Origin: Acetoanaerobium pronyense
GTDB lineage: Bacteria > Bacillota > Clostridia > Peptostreptococcales > Filifactoraceae
Direction: 5' to 3'
Length of the DNA stretch: 64,000 nt
Assembly: GCF_017874355.1 (NCBI RefSeq)
Contig: NZ_JAGGLI010000004.1
Coordinates: 62,001-126,000 of the forward strand
Below the pieces are notes generated by a model. That model did no database searches and had not been told where the DNA came from. It saw only the letters and a list, made by a program, of their open reading frames with translations. This document shows positions 8,192 to 17,933 of this stretch, piece after piece. The position numbers and the translations under genes are program-made. Positions within the stretch are counted from its first letter, which is position 1, and every line of letters starts with the position of its first letter.

Positions 8192-8213
8192 CACACCTTA
8201 GGTGTGTTTTTTA
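8192..8213 (+). terminator. Cobalamin riboswitch terminator
   Basis: A compact hairpin ACACC-TTA-GGTGT is followed by TTTTTTATT, between the B12 aptamer and the btuF ribosome-binding site. It is the expected expression platform. Confidence 0.75.
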
Positions 8214-8244
8214 TTGCAAAAAAAATATAGTAAGGAGACTAAAT

Positions 8245-9168
8245 ATGAGAAAAAATTTGTTACTAAGCTTTATATTTTTGTTTTCAGTAGTATTTTTGTC
8301 AGGGTGTCAAAATGTTAATTCGGAAAATAGTGAAATAAGGGAAATAGAATCTGGATATCCAATGACTATAGTAGATTCATATGGTAGAGCAGTTGAACTT
8401 GAAACTGAACCTCAAAGAGTCATATCTATTGCACCTAGCATAACAGAGATAATATATTCAATTGATGCACAGGAAAAACTTGTTGGAAGGACAGATTTCT
8501 GTGACTATCCAGAAGATGTAATCGAAATAGAATCAATCGGAAGTCTAACTGATCCTAGTATAGAAAAGATAATGGAAATAAATCCAGATATTGTAATTGC
8601 TTCTACACATTTTAAGGAAGATGTTTTAAAGAAAATGGAAGAGCTTGGAATAAAAGTATTGATTTTATATGGACCAGAAAGCTTTGAGGGAGTATATGAA
8701 ACTGTAGAAAAAGTTGGGGCTATATTAAATAAAGAAGAAAATGCCAAAACTGTTGTAAATCAAATGAAGGAAAAAGTCGAGTATGTAACTAGTAGAGTTC
8801 AGGGAAGAGAAAAACCATCTGTATATTATGTTGTTGGATATGGAGAGTTTGGAGATTACACTGCAACAGGGGAAACCTTTATTTCCAAAATGATTGAGAT
8901 GGCAGGAGGGTCAAATGCAGCGGATGATGCCCAAGGATGGAAATATAGTATAGAGAAAGTGTTGGAAAAAGATCCTGATATTCTTATATGTTCTAAGTAT
9001 TTTGATACAAAGACTGGTATTGAAAATGCAAATGGTTATTCTCAGCTAACAGCTGTAAAAGAAGGAAGATTATTTGAAATAGATAATAACAAATTAGATA
9101 GACAAGGAACTAGACTGGCTGATGGACTTGAAGAACTGGCAAAACTAATTCATCCAGATGCATTTTAA
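8245..9168 (+). CDS. btuF: Cobalamin ABC transporter substrate-binding lipoprotein
   Basis: The 307-residue protein starts at ATG 8245 behind AAGGAGA; earlier in-frame codons fall inside the riboswitch terminator. A lipoprotein signal peptide ends at the lipobox LSGC (Cys21), so it is anchored to the outside of the membrane. The class III periplasmic-binding fold is shown by PQRVISIAPSITEIIY near residue 53 and the long linking helix. It captures vitamin B12 or related corrinoids for BtuCD. The position behind a cobalamin riboswitch supports B12 rather than ferric siderophore as ligand. Confidence 0.93.
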   Translation: MRKNLLLSFIFLFSVVFLSGCQNVNSENSEIREIESGYPMTIVDSYGRAVELETEPQRVISIAPSITEIIYSIDAQEKLVGRTDFCDYPEDVIEIESIGSLTDPSIEKIMEINPDIVIASTHFKEDVLKKMEELGIKVLILYGPESFEGVYETVEKVGAILNKEENAKTVVNQMKEKVEYVTSRVQGREKPSVYYVVGYGEFGDYTATGETFISKMIEMAGGSNAADDAQGWKYSIEKVLEKDPDILICSKYFDTKTGIENANGYSQLTAVKEGRLFEIDNNKLDRQGTRLADGLEELAKLIHPDAF

Positions 9169-9200
9169 AAATATTGAACATTTGAGAAGTGAGTGAAACT

Positions 9201-10256
9201 ATGACATATCTTGAAAATAAAAACCGATATAGATTATTACTTATACTATCCTTTATAGCGCTATTTTTAGTAATAATAATATCTAGTATGGTGGGAGTTG
9301 CAGATATAACTTTTGTAGATGGAGCAAAAATCATACTAAATAGAATAATTTTATTGGATAGACTAATATCATTAGATGGAATAAAACATAATTATATAAC
9401 CATAGTGTGGGATATAAGATTTCCTCGTATTTTACTGTCTGCTCTTATAGGATGCGGATTATCTGTATCTGGAGCGGCATTTCAAGGTATGTTTAAAAAT
9501 CCGATGGCGGATCCATATGTGCTAGGGGTATCCTCAGGAGCTGCCTTAGGAGCTACAATTGGTATAGTTTTAGGGTTTCAAAGCAGTTTGTTAGGACTTG
9601 GATCAATCACCATTATGGCTTTTATAGGAGCTATAACTACTATGATAATCGTATATCATATAGCAAAAATTGGGGGAAAGGTACCTGTAATAACCCTTCT
9701 TTTAGCAGGAATATCAATAAGCTATCTTCTTTCCTCAGTAATATCAATTATGATGATATTTAATAAATCTCAACTGGATAAGATAGTATTTTGGATAATG
9801 GGAAGTGTTTCCGCAGCAAGCTGGACACATGTCAAAATACTTGCTCCAATTACATTAATAGTAACTTTTTTTGTAATATTTTTTGCCAAAGACTTAAATA
9901 TTATGCTTATGGGAGAGGACACTGCAAGTTCACTAGGCATAGAAGTAGAGAAGGTAAAAAAAATTCTTCTTTTACTTTGCTCTATTGTTGTTGCAGCAAC
10001 TGTATCAGTAGGTGGGATTATTGGTTTTGTAGGACTTATTGTTCCCCATACTGTAAGGATGGTAGTGGGACCCGATTATAAACACCTCGTTCCATTTTCA
10101 GCTGTTTTAGGAGCAATTTTTATGATAATTTCAGATACATTAGCTAGAACATTAATGTCTCCAGCGGAAATACCAGTTGGTGCAATTACATCCCTTTTTG
10201 GAGCACCATATTTTATCTATCTTTTAATTAAGAGTAAAAAGAAGGTGACAAATTGA
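9201..10256 (+). CDS. btuC: Cobalamin ABC transporter permease
   Basis: This FecCD/BtuC family permease has about ten hydrophobic segments over about 350 residues. The conserved motifs are GAAFQGMFKNPMADPYVLG with SSGAALGA near residues 95-120, and GFVGLIVPH near residues 277-285, which contacts the ATPase. I chose ATG 9201 behind AAGTGAG; GTG 9189 is an alternative with four more residues. It follows btuF closely, and its end overlaps the start of btuD, so the three genes form one transcription unit. Confidence 0.93.
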   Translation: MTYLENKNRYRLLLILSFIALFLVIIISSMVGVADITFVDGAKIILNRIILLDRLISLDGIKHNYITIVWDIRFPRILLSALIGCGLSVSGAAFQGMFKNPMADPYVLGVSSGAALGATIGIVLGFQSSLLGLGSITIMAFIGAITTMIIVYHIAKIGGKVPVITLLLAGISISYLLSSVISIMMIFNKSQLDKIVFWIMGSVSAASWTHVKILAPITLIVTFFVIFFAKDLNIMLMGEDTASSLGIEVEKVKKILLLLCSIVVAATVSVGGIIGFVGLIVPHTVRMVVGPDYKHLVPFSAVLGAIFMIISDTLARTLMSPAEIPVGAITSLFGAPYFIYLLIKSKKKVTN

Positions 10257-11056
10257 AAAAAAATATAAATGATTCAATAGTGATTAAGAAACTGAAATTT
10301 TCATATGGTGACAATATAGTATTGAATGATATTGGAATATCTCTGGAAAAAGGTAAATTCTACAGCGTCATAGGGCCAAATGGTTCAGGCAAGACAACTT
10401 TAGCTAAATATATTGCCAAATTAGTTGATGTTCAAGGTGAAAAAGTGTTTGTTGAAGGAGAGGATATAAAAAAAATGAGTGCAAAGGTTATTGCAAAAAA
10501 AATATCTTGTGTTCCTCAAAATACTTCAATAGACTATGATTTTTCAGTTATGGATATAGTTTTAATGGGAAGAGCACCTTATATGGGAAGATTTCAATCT
10601 GAAAGTGAATCAGACATTAAAATAGCTAAAAGAGCTATGGATATAACCAAAGTTTGGCACCTTAGAGACAAAAAGATAAATCAAATAAGCGGTGGAGAAC
10701 GGCAACGTGTTATTATTGCAAGAACTATAACCCAAGATACTGACTTAATGATATTAGATGAGCCTATATCAAATATAGATATTCAGCATCAAATTGGGCT
10801 ATTAGATACTATAAAGAATTTAAATAAGGAAAAAAATCTAACAGTAATAGCGATACTTCATGATCTTAATCTTGCTGCACAATATAGCGATGAAATAATA
10901 TTAATGAACGAAGGGGAAATTATTTCTTTTGGCAGAGCAGAAGCTGTCTTAACAAAGAAAAATATAAAAAACGTTTACAATCTTGATGTTAATCTAATTG
11001 AAAATCCTATGACTGGAAAACCCTATATAATACCTATATATAATCAATTTAGTTAG
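10253..11056 (+). CDS. btuD: Cobalamin ABC transporter ATP-binding protein
   Basis: The 267-residue ATPase starts with TTG 10253, overlapping the btuC TGA by four bases. Walker A is GPNGSGKT (residues 41-48). The signature SGGERQR and the Walker B region DLMILDEP lie near residues 144-170, followed by the switch His in LHDLN. These are complete, so the ATPase should be active and power BtuC. A terminator closes the operon. Confidence 0.94.
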   Translation: MKKNINDSIVIKKLKFSYGDNIVLNDIGISLEKGKFYSVIGPNGSGKTTLAKYIAKLVDVQGEKVFVEGEDIKKMSAKVIAKKISCVPQNTSIDYDFSVMDIVLMGRAPYMGRFQSESESDIKIAKRAMDITKVWHLRDKKINQISGGERQRVIIARTITQDTDLMILDEPISNIDIQHQIGLLDTIKNLNKEKNLTVIAILHDLNLAAQYSDEIILMNEGEIISFGRAEAVLTKKNIKNVYNLDVNLIENPMTGKPYIIPIYNQFS

Positions 11057-11081
11057 ATAGCTCACTATTTAAAAATTAGAC

Positions 11082-11132
11082 TTAGCCTAGATGAAATGGT
11101 ATTATAAATTTCATCTAGGCTAAATCTTTTTA
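11082..11132 (+). terminator. Terminator of btuFCD
   Basis: TTAGCCTAGATGAAAT (11082-11097) pairs perfectly with ATTTCATCTAGGCTAA (11108-11123), followed by ATCTTTTT. The 16-base stem is the strongest hairpin in this part of the window. Confidence 0.85.
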
Positions 11133-11147
11133 AAAAGGAGACCTTCT

Positions 11148-13100
11148 ATGAAAATTAATATTGAAGATATTTTTGACAGCAAAAAATTTGATAAGTTGTT
11201 TTTTTATGATAAAGAAGATCTAGGAGTGATGTGCCTTAGTGATGAAACAAGATTTAAGATATGGGCTCCAACAGCAGATCAGGTAATCTTAAAACTATAT
11301 AAAAACCCACTAGATAAAGATTGCTTTAAAAAAATAAAAATGACAAAAGAAGATAAAGGAGTATGGTCTTCTAGACTAAAAGGATATAGTCATGGGATTT
11401 ACTACACCTATGAAATTAATATTGGAAAATCAAGAAATGAAGTAGTAGATTCTTATGCAAAAGCGGTTGGTGTAAATGGGAAAAAAGGAATGATTATAGA
11501 TTTGCAAAGTACTAACCCTAAGGGATGGCTGAATCACAAAAAGCCACCTTTTAAAAACATGACTGATGCAATAATATATGAAGCACATATTAGAGATATA
11601 TCTATAAATAATTCATCTGGAATAAAAAACAAAGGGAAATTTTTAGGACTCTCAGAGCTAAATACTAAAAATAACGAAGGGGAGTCTACTGGAGCAGAAC
11701 ACCTAAAAGAGTTAGGAATAACTCATATTCATCTCCTTCCTGTATTTGATTTTTTGAGTATAGATGAAGAAAATTTGGATATTCCTCAATATAACTGGGG
11801 TTATGATCCCTTAAACTATAATTCTCTTGAAGGATCCTATTCTACAAATCCATATGATGGAGCTCTTAGAATAAAAGAATTTAAAGAAATGATAAAAACT
11901 TTACATGAAAATGGGATAAGGGTAGTTATGGATGTTGTTTATAATCATACAGGAAATACAAAGGACTCATATTTAAATTTAACAGTTCCAGATTATTATT
12001 ATAGATTAGATGAAGATGGAAATTTTATAGATGAATCAGGATGCGGCAATTCTACTGCATCTGAAAGGTCTATGGTGAGAAAGTTTATTGTAGATTCTGT
12101 TGTTTATTTTGCAAGAGAATACAGTATTGATGGTTTTCGTTTTGACCTAATGGGGATACATGATATAAAGACAATGAAAGAAGTGAGGAAAAGACTGGAT
12201 GAAATAGACTTTTCTATACTTGTATACGGAGAGGGGTGGGCGGCTAGCGAACTTTCTTTAGGACCTGAAAGGATGGCTGTAAAGGAAAACACATATAAAC
12301 TTGATAAAATAGCAGCCTTTAATGATGACACAAGAGATGCAATAAAAGGTAGTTATAATGATGAAAGAGAAAAGGGTTTTGCAAGTGGAAAAAATAACTT
12401 AGAGGAAACTGTGAAATTTGGGATTGTAGGTGCTACCTTCCATAAACAAGTAGATTATTCTAAAATACTTTATTCCTCAAGACCTTGGGCAAACTCTCCA
12501 GCTCAGTGCATCAACTATGTAGCTTGCCATGATAACCATACTCTTTGGGATAAAATCAATCTTACAAACTGTGATGAAAGTGAATCAGAAAAAATAAAAA
12601 TAAATAAACTCTGTGATGCTATAGTGCTCACGTCTCAAGGGATACCGTTTATACACAGTGGATCAGAATTATTAAGAACAAAGAATTTTGTAGAAAACAG
12701 CTATAAATCTCCAGACTCAGTCAATGAAATCGATTGGAGCAGAAAAACAAAATATAAAGAGGTGTTTGAGTATTATAAGGGGTTAATCGAAATTAGAAAA
12801 AAACACCCAGCATTTAGGATGACTGATTATAAGATGTTAAATAATAATCTGGAATTTCTTGATATGCCAAGCAAAAATATGGTTGGTTATATTTTGAAAA
12901 ATAATGCAAACAAAGATATAAAAAAATATATTGCTATAATATTTAATGCATTAAAAAGCTCGAAAACAGTTAAATTACCTTATTCTGGATGGGAGATATA
13001 TACAGATGAGCATAAAGCTTCAGCTTTTCCAATTGGAATAGTTGAAGGAAACACAGTGAGTGTTTCTCCAAGAAGTGCATTAATACTTATGAAAGATTAA
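11148..13100 (+). CDS. pulA: Type I pullulanase (GH13)
   Basis: The 650-residue protein lacks a signal peptide and so acts in the cytosol, cleaving alpha-1,6 branches of glycogen or imported glucans. An N-terminal CBM48-like region (about residues 28-120) precedes the GH13 barrel. YNWGYDP near residue 219 is the diagnostic type I pullulanase motif. The catalytic set is visible: DVVYNHT, GFRFDLMG with the nucleophile Asp, YGEGW with the acid Glu, and CHDNHTLWD. Length is usual for intracellular clostridial forms. It has its own AAAAGGAG site just past the btuD terminator, so it is transcribed separately. Confidence 0.93.
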   Translation: MKINIEDIFDSKKFDKLFFYDKEDLGVMCLSDETRFKIWAPTADQVILKLYKNPLDKDCFKKIKMTKEDKGVWSSRLKGYSHGIYYTYEINIGKSRNEVVDSYAKAVGVNGKKGMIIDLQSTNPKGWLNHKKPPFKNMTDAIIYEAHIRDISINNSSGIKNKGKFLGLSELNTKNNEGESTGAEHLKELGITHIHLLPVFDFLSIDEENLDIPQYNWGYDPLNYNSLEGSYSTNPYDGALRIKEFKEMIKTLHENGIRVVMDVVYNHTGNTKDSYLNLTVPDYYYRLDEDGNFIDESGCGNSTASERSMVRKFIVDSVVYFAREYSIDGFRFDLMGIHDIKTMKEVRKRLDEIDFSILVYGEGWAASELSLGPERMAVKENTYKLDKIAAFNDDTRDAIKGSYNDEREKGFASGKNNLEETVKFGIVGATFHKQVDYSKILYSSRPWANSPAQCINYVACHDNHTLWDKINLTNCDESESEKIKINKLCDAIVLTSQGIPFIHSGSELLRTKNFVENSYKSPDSVNEIDWSRKTKYKEVFEYYKGLIEIRKKHPAFRMTDYKMLNNNLEFLDMPSKNMVGYILKNNANKDIKKYIAIIFNALKSSKTVKLPYSGWEIYTDEHKASAFPIGIVEGNTVSVSPRSALILMKD

Positions 13101-13214
13101 TTATGGCAATAGTAGAGGATAATAAGAATTGCACATGAAAAATTGGGTATAATTATCTAATATAAATTCTGGAAGATTTACTATATTTCAACTATTTATT
13201 AAGGAGATACTCTT

Positions 13215-14348
13215 ATGAACAGTCAAAATAATTATTCGAATAAATATCTCAAAATATTTGTAAATATAATATTTCTTATTATTATGGTTTTAATTATATT
13301 TTTTATAGTTCCTAGGGCTTTGATTTTTTTTATGCCCTTCCTAATTGGATGGATAATTTCTATAATAGCTAATCCTCTTGTGAAATTTCTAGAAACCAAG
13401 GTGAATATTGTTAGAAAATTAAGCTCTGCTATAATAATAATCAGTGTATTAACTTTAATTATATTTAGTATATATTTTGCTTTCTCTAAGATTTATTCGG
13501 AGAGTGTAGAGTTTGTTTCAAATCTTCCTCAAATATATGAAAATCTTGAATCGGATATATTAAAAGTTCAGCAGAATCTTATAAGATTCTACGAAATACT
13601 TCCGCCACCTTTAAAGGATAACCTAATATTAGTAACAGAAAACCTAAGTGAATATATTGGAGAATTTATCCAAAACATGGGGATTCCAACTGTTGTAGCC
13701 GCAGGTAATATTGCCAAAAATCTTCCAAGTACTCTCCTTAATATAATAATTACTATACTAGCGGCATATTTTTTTATAGTGGATAGAGATAGACTAAATT
13801 CATTTATAAATGATATAACTCCAAATTATATACTTCATAGATACTACTTTATTTCTAAAAATCTAAAAGTGGTTTTAGGTGGATATTTTAAAGCACAGTT
13901 CCAATTAATGATAATAGTAGTTTTTATAGTTCTCATAGGTTTTTTGGTTTTAAGAGTAAATTATATTTTTATCTTAACAATACTCATTGCAGTACTTGAT
14001 TTCTTGCCTTTATTTGGTTCAGGAATAATACTTATACCCTGGGCATTATTTAAGGCTTTGACATCGGATTATTTTACGGCTTTTGGACTTTTAATTATAT
14101 ATACAACTGTTCAGGTAACTAGACAAGTAATCCAGCCAAAGCTTATTGGAGATTCAATTGGATTAGATCCTCTTGTTACCCTTGTTCTTATGTATACCGG
14201 ATTCAAATTTAGAGGTTTTTTAGGTATGCTCATTGCAATACCATTAGGTCTTATACTTTTCAATCTATATAGAGAAGGTGTATTTGATAAGGCTATTTCA
14301 GTTACTAAAGAGATGATAGAAGATATCAATAATTACAGACGCCTTTAG
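13215..14348 (+). CDS. AI-2E/PerM family membrane protein (YtvI-like)
   Basis: The 377-residue protein has the eight-helix layout of the AI-2E family: two N-terminal helices, an extended extracytoplasmic region (about residues 90-170), then paired helices. The family motif near LPLFGSGIILIPWA lies around residues 263-276, and the C-terminal VIQPKLIGDSIGLDPL near residues 305-320. The sequence resembles sporulation protein YtvI, but a transport substrate cannot be assigned. The ATG follows AAGGAGA. The neighbours do not indicate a shared pathway. Confidence 0.85.
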   Translation: MNSQNNYSNKYLKIFVNIIFLIIMVLIIFFIVPRALIFFMPFLIGWIISIIANPLVKFLETKVNIVRKLSSAIIIISVLTLIIFSIYFAFSKIYSESVEFVSNLPQIYENLESDILKVQQNLIRFYEILPPPLKDNLILVTENLSEYIGEFIQNMGIPTVVAAGNIAKNLPSTLLNIIITILAAYFFIVDRDRLNSFINDITPNYILHRYYFISKNLKVVLGGYFKAQFQLMIIVVFIVLIGFLVLRVNYIFILTILIAVLDFLPLFGSGIILIPWALFKALTSDYFTAFGLLIIYTTVQVTRQVIQPKLIGDSIGLDPLVTLVLMYTGFKFRGFLGMLIAIPLGLILFNLYREGVFDKAISVTKEMIEDINNYRRL

Positions 14349-14419
14349 TAGATTAAAGAGATATAAAGGTTTATAATACAGGTATAGATTGTCAAATAGC
14401 TGGGAGACTGAACTTAGTA

Positions 14420-15982
14420 ATGAAAAGATATATAAAAGTTATTTTTGCCGTTTTATTTTTTTTAATTATATTTTCTCAAATTTCCCTTGCTCAGGAAAGA
14501 CCCTATATTATTTTGGGAGATAGAGAATATTTACCAAAATATCAGGATTATGCAAGAGGAATTGGAGAAATATATGGATATAACCCTGAGTTTTCATATC
14601 CTTTGGCTCAGTTTTCAGCCTATAGCTCTTCACAAAGCTATAGAAATCCAGTAGAGCTTAGAGAAGCAGAGCTAGTAGACTCTTCAAACAGATACTTTGG
14701 AGAAATATTATATAAAAATAATTTTGATGACATACAGTTAGTTCATCAGTATCAAACAGAAAGATTTGATATCGATGAGTTTTTGAAAAGCTATGGAGGG
14801 TTATGGAGATTTATAAGAAAAGGAAGTAGTGGCAGTATAGGCATTGATTCTCCTAAAATAAAAAACTTAGCAAAGGCTTCTACACAGGCAATAGTAGGAT
14901 ATAAATGGGTGAATGTAAATGGTGATACTGTAAGAGTAATCTCTATTACATTTAGAGGGACAGAAGGACTTAACAAACCAGAAGAAGTCCATGAGGACTG
15001 GCTCATAAATGCCATATCTGCAAAAGATAGCATGCATAAAGAGCTAGAAGATGTCAAGGTTCATAGAGGATATCTGGCATGTGTACAGGCTTTTCAAGAA
15101 CTGGAAGAAAGTATATATCTAGGTAGTAAAACCTTAAGAGAAATTATAGATGAAGCAAAATACTCAAAAGATATTTTTATTTTAAATGGCCATAGCTCTG
15201 GTGGTGCAATGGCAGCAATTTATGGAGCTATGCTCGTTGATGAAAAAATAAACAATGTCCCAAGGGAAAACATAGCCGTATATAGCTTTGGAGCTCCCCC
15301 TTTTACAGATCAGACCTTTGAAAAAAGATATTTTTCTTCAGACAATATTACTAATATGTTGACTTTTCATAGAATTGTGGAAAGATATGATATAGTACCC
15401 TATAGTAATAGAGGGGTAAGGGCTTTTGATTATATTAGAGATGTTGTCGCAGGTTTCATATCTGAAAACAAATATTTAAATAAATCCAGACTACTTGCTT
15501 TTATTTTTAGGACCAATAATCCAGAGTTCAGGCAGATAGGTAACGAGCGAGTATATGATCAAGGAGTATTTATTGAAGAAGATAGTGATGTGGATTCTAA
15601 AAGATCTGCAATGGATAGAATATACTTTTTTATTGAAGAGGTAACAAGAAGAAAGCTAAAGCATCATACCATGTCGTGGTATATTTCTGTACTAAATCAC
15701 GAGGCTATAAATCATCCACGGGGTGATTTGACACCTCCAAGGGTATATAGGGAGATTAAAAACTCAGAAATCACCCTTTTTTCTGATGAAGAAGTAAAGA
15801 TATATTATTCCTTGGGAGATGGATATCCTAGTATAAGACCTTATGAATATGAAGGAGGATACAGAATAGTAAGTCCTCAAGGGAGTAGATTGACATATTT
15901 TGCAATTGACAAAAGTGGGAATATGAGTAAAGTGAGAAGTATAGATATTAGAAGAAATGATACTATAAATATTAGTGAGTAA
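14420..15982 (+). CDS. Secreted class 3 lipase family protein
   Basis: A cleavable signal peptide (MKRYIKVIFAVLFFLIIF, then cleavage near SLAQ) exports this 520-residue protein. The alpha/beta-hydrolase core has the lipase nucleophile elbow GHSSGG near residue 258, preceded by TFRGTEG, the class 3 lipase oxyanion region. An Asp and His that could complete the triad lie downstream (DIVPYS and the HHTMSWY region). The last 90 residues resemble a chitobiase/Ig-like C-terminal domain (VKIYYSLGDGYPS ... AIDKSGNMS). The substrate is unknown. The ribosome-binding site GGGAGA is rather far (about 12 bases) from ATG 14420. Confidence 0.85.
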   Translation: MKRYIKVIFAVLFFLIIFSQISLAQERPYIILGDREYLPKYQDYARGIGEIYGYNPEFSYPLAQFSAYSSSQSYRNPVELREAELVDSSNRYFGEILYKNNFDDIQLVHQYQTERFDIDEFLKSYGGLWRFIRKGSSGSIGIDSPKIKNLAKASTQAIVGYKWVNVNGDTVRVISITFRGTEGLNKPEEVHEDWLINAISAKDSMHKELEDVKVHRGYLACVQAFQELEESIYLGSKTLREIIDEAKYSKDIFILNGHSSGGAMAAIYGAMLVDEKINNVPRENIAVYSFGAPPFTDQTFEKRYFSSDNITNMLTFHRIVERYDIVPYSNRGVRAFDYIRDVVAGFISENKYLNKSRLLAFIFRTNNPEFRQIGNERVYDQGVFIEEDSDVDSKRSAMDRIYFFIEEVTRRKLKHHTMSWYISVLNHEAINHPRGDLTPPRVYREIKNSEITLFSDEEVKIYYSLGDGYPSIRPYEYEGGYRIVSPQGSRLTYFAIDKSGNMSKVRSIDIRRNDTINISE

Positions 15983-16007
15983 TTAATTATTTTTTGGAGG
16001 ATTGACT

Positions 16008-16547
16008 ATGGGGATTTTGATTATAAATATGTTGATGATAATAGCTTTAAGGATTTGTGATGTGTCCTTAGCCACTGTAAGAACTATACTTCTTACTAAA
16101 GGAATGTCTAAGGTTGCAGCAATGATTGGTTTTGTAGAGGTAATAGTATATATTAAAGTTCTAGGAAATGTTGTAAGCCAGCTAGACAACTGGTGGTATC
16201 TTATTGCTTATGCTATAGGTTTTTCTCTGGGAAACTTAATTGGATCTAGAGTTGAGAGACTTTTAGCATTTGGAGATGTCCAGATGAGACTTATAATTAA
16301 TGATGAATCTAGATATATAATTGATGAGCTAAGAGCAAAAGGTTTTGGAATAACTATTTTCAGAGGAGAAGGTAAGGATGGAGAGAGATTAATGGTGCTT
16401 ATCACTCTGAAGAGAAAGAGAGTTAACGAAGTATACGACTATCTACAGAAAAAAGAAATAAAAGCCTTCATTTCAGTAAATGATATAACTTCTCATTCTG
16501 GAGGGTACATGTCAACATCAATGATGAATCCGAATAACCGTGTGTAA
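16008..16547 (+). CDS. UPF0316/DUF2179 membrane protein
   Basis: Three hydrophobic helices (about residues 1-85) carry the UPF0316 motifs RICDVSLATVRTI and GFVEVIVYIKVL. The C-terminal soluble part (about residues 95-165) is a DUF2179 domain with KGFGITIFRGEGKDGER. Such proteins are thought to bind a small nucleotide or metabolite through DUF2179, but no function is proven. ATG 16008 is eight bases after TTTGGAGG; TTG 16002 is too close to that site. The gene ends ahead of a bidirectional terminator. Confidence 0.88.
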   Translation: MGILIINMLMIIALRICDVSLATVRTILLTKGMSKVAAMIGFVEVIVYIKVLGNVVSQLDNWWYLIAYAIGFSLGNLIGSRVERLLAFGDVQMRLIINDESRYIIDELRAKGFGITIFRGEGKDGERLMVLITLKRKRVNEVYDYLQKKEIKAFISVNDITSHSGGYMSTSMMNPNNRV

Positions 16548-16575
16548 AAAACCTTATATCTAAAATCATAATTAA

Positions 16576-16620
16576 AAAGAACCTTATCCATATTTTGTAA
16601 ATTATGAGTAAGGTTCTTTC
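16576..16620. terminator. Bidirectional terminator between convergent genes
   Basis: AAAGAACCTTA and TAAGGTTCTTT form a perfect stem with runs of A and T on both sides. It serves the DUF2179 gene from the left and the zinc-binding lipoprotein gene from the right. Confidence 0.85.
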
Positions 16621-16639
16621 TTAACTTAGTATAAAGCTT

Positions 16640-17623
16640 TTATTGAATAGCTTCTAGTATCTTATTTAGATTCTCATTCATTTTTGAAATATATCCCATT
16701 CCAGACTGGATTTCTTCTTCTGTCATACCTTCTATTGTATAAAGCACATCAGTTTTTGCTCCGGTTTCACTGGCTATAGTCTGAGCAACCTTTTCATTTG
16801 CTAGCTCTTCAAAAAATATAACTTCTATATTTTTTTCCCTTACCAGCTCTATTATATTAGAAAGAACTCTAAGGCTAGGTTCCTGTTCAGCTGACATTCC
16901 AGATATTGAATAAAACTCTATTCCATAAGTATCTGAAATATATCCGTATGAGTTGTGAGATACTACAATAGGTTTTTTATTTTCTATATCTTTAAGAGCC
17001 GAATACTTTCTGTCAAGTTCATCTAGTTCATCTTTAAGTTCTTCGAAATTAGCTTTATAGTAATTTTCATTAGATGGAGCTATGCTTATGAGTGCATCAA
17101 GAAGTGCAGAGCTCATATCTATTGCTCTATTTGGGTCAAGCCAAACATGAGGGTCCATTAGACCGTGCTCATGATTATCTTCTCCATCGTGGTCGTGATT
17201 ATGGTCGTGCCCATGACTATGATGATCATCTCCAAAAGGTAGAGGTCTGGCATATTCTCCTAGAGATATTACATTTCCTTGAGCAATGCTTCTTAAGTCA
17301 TTTTCCCATGGTTCAAATTCTAGTCCGTTTAAAAATATTAAGTCTGCATTTTCCATATCAGCAAGCCCTCTAGCACTTATTTCAAAATGATGAGGATCTG
17401 CACCTGCTGGAATAATAAGCTCAAGGTCTATTCTTTCTCCGCCAATCCTTTGAGCAAAATCCCAAATAGGATAAAATGATGCATATACCTTTGGAACTTC
17501 ATAATCAGATACTTCTTCAATGCTTTGGGGAGTATCTTCTACTTCAGTTTGATTATTTGTGCATCCGCCTATTATAAGAATAGAAAATGCAATGACAAAT
17601 GTAAAATAAATAATTTTTTTCAT
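16640..17623 (-). CDS. Zinc ABC transporter substrate-binding lipoprotein (ZnuA/AdcA family)
   Basis: The 327-residue protein has a lipobox IIGGC (Cys21) and the cluster A-I metal-binding fold. A His/Asp-rich loop of about 20 residues (GDDHHSHGHDHNHDHD, near residues 135-155) and the following DPHVWLDP motif are typical of zinc rather than manganese binders. SHNSYGY supplies another ligand region. No permease or ATPase gene lies nearby, so it must work with a transporter encoded elsewhere. The start follows GGAGGTTAATAT. An inverted repeat just upstream may be the operator of a zinc repressor. Confidence 0.9.
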   Translation of the reverse strand: MKKIIYFTFVIAFSILIIGGCTNNQTEVEDTPQSIEEVSDYEVPKVYASFYPIWDFAQRIGGERIDLELIIPAGADPHHFEISARGLADMENADLIFLNGLEFEPWENDLRSIAQGNVISLGEYARPLPFGDDHHSHGHDHNHDHDGEDNHEHGLMDPHVWLDPNRAIDMSSALLDALISIAPSNENYYKANFEELKDELDELDRKYSALKDIENKKPIVVSHNSYGYISDTYGIEFYSISGMSAEQEPSLRVLSNIIELVREKNIEVIFFEELANEKVAQTIASETGAKTDVLYTIEGMTEEEIQSGMGYISKMNENLNKILEAIQ

Positions 17624-17646
17624 ATATTAACCTCCATTTTCGTAAA

Positions 17647-17661
17647 TGCAATTTATTTGCA
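17647..17661 (-). promoter_or_regulatory. Possible metal-repressor operator upstream of the zinc-binding lipoprotein
   Basis: A symmetrical TGCAA-N5-TTGCA lies 24 bases upstream of the start codon, in the promoter or leader. The symmetry is seen; assignment to Zur is inference from the gene it precedes. Confidence 0.35.
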
Positions 17662-17933
17662 ATAAGACTTTTTAACAGTATATCATTTATTTTTTCATTT
17701 ATAAATAAAAAATATGAATTATTCTTCAAAAATAATGGTATTTAAATATTAAGAAGAAAAACTACTTTTGTAATAATTTTTTCGAGATTTCAACAAAATG
17801 AGTTTGAAAATCAGTACATAGGATAAGTATATAAAAACGAATATAATAAAATTATAAAAAAAATTTACCTTTTTCTTCCTTTAAATATTTACTTATAAAT
17901 TTTAACAAGTATTGTTGGTAAGGGGGTAATGAA
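17662..17933. other. AT-rich divergent intergenic region
   Basis: This spacer separates the divergently transcribed zinc-binding lipoprotein gene and the GGDEF gene. It should contain both promoters, but I could not pick a convincing -35/-10 pair. I see no gene or RNA element in it. Confidence 0.5.
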
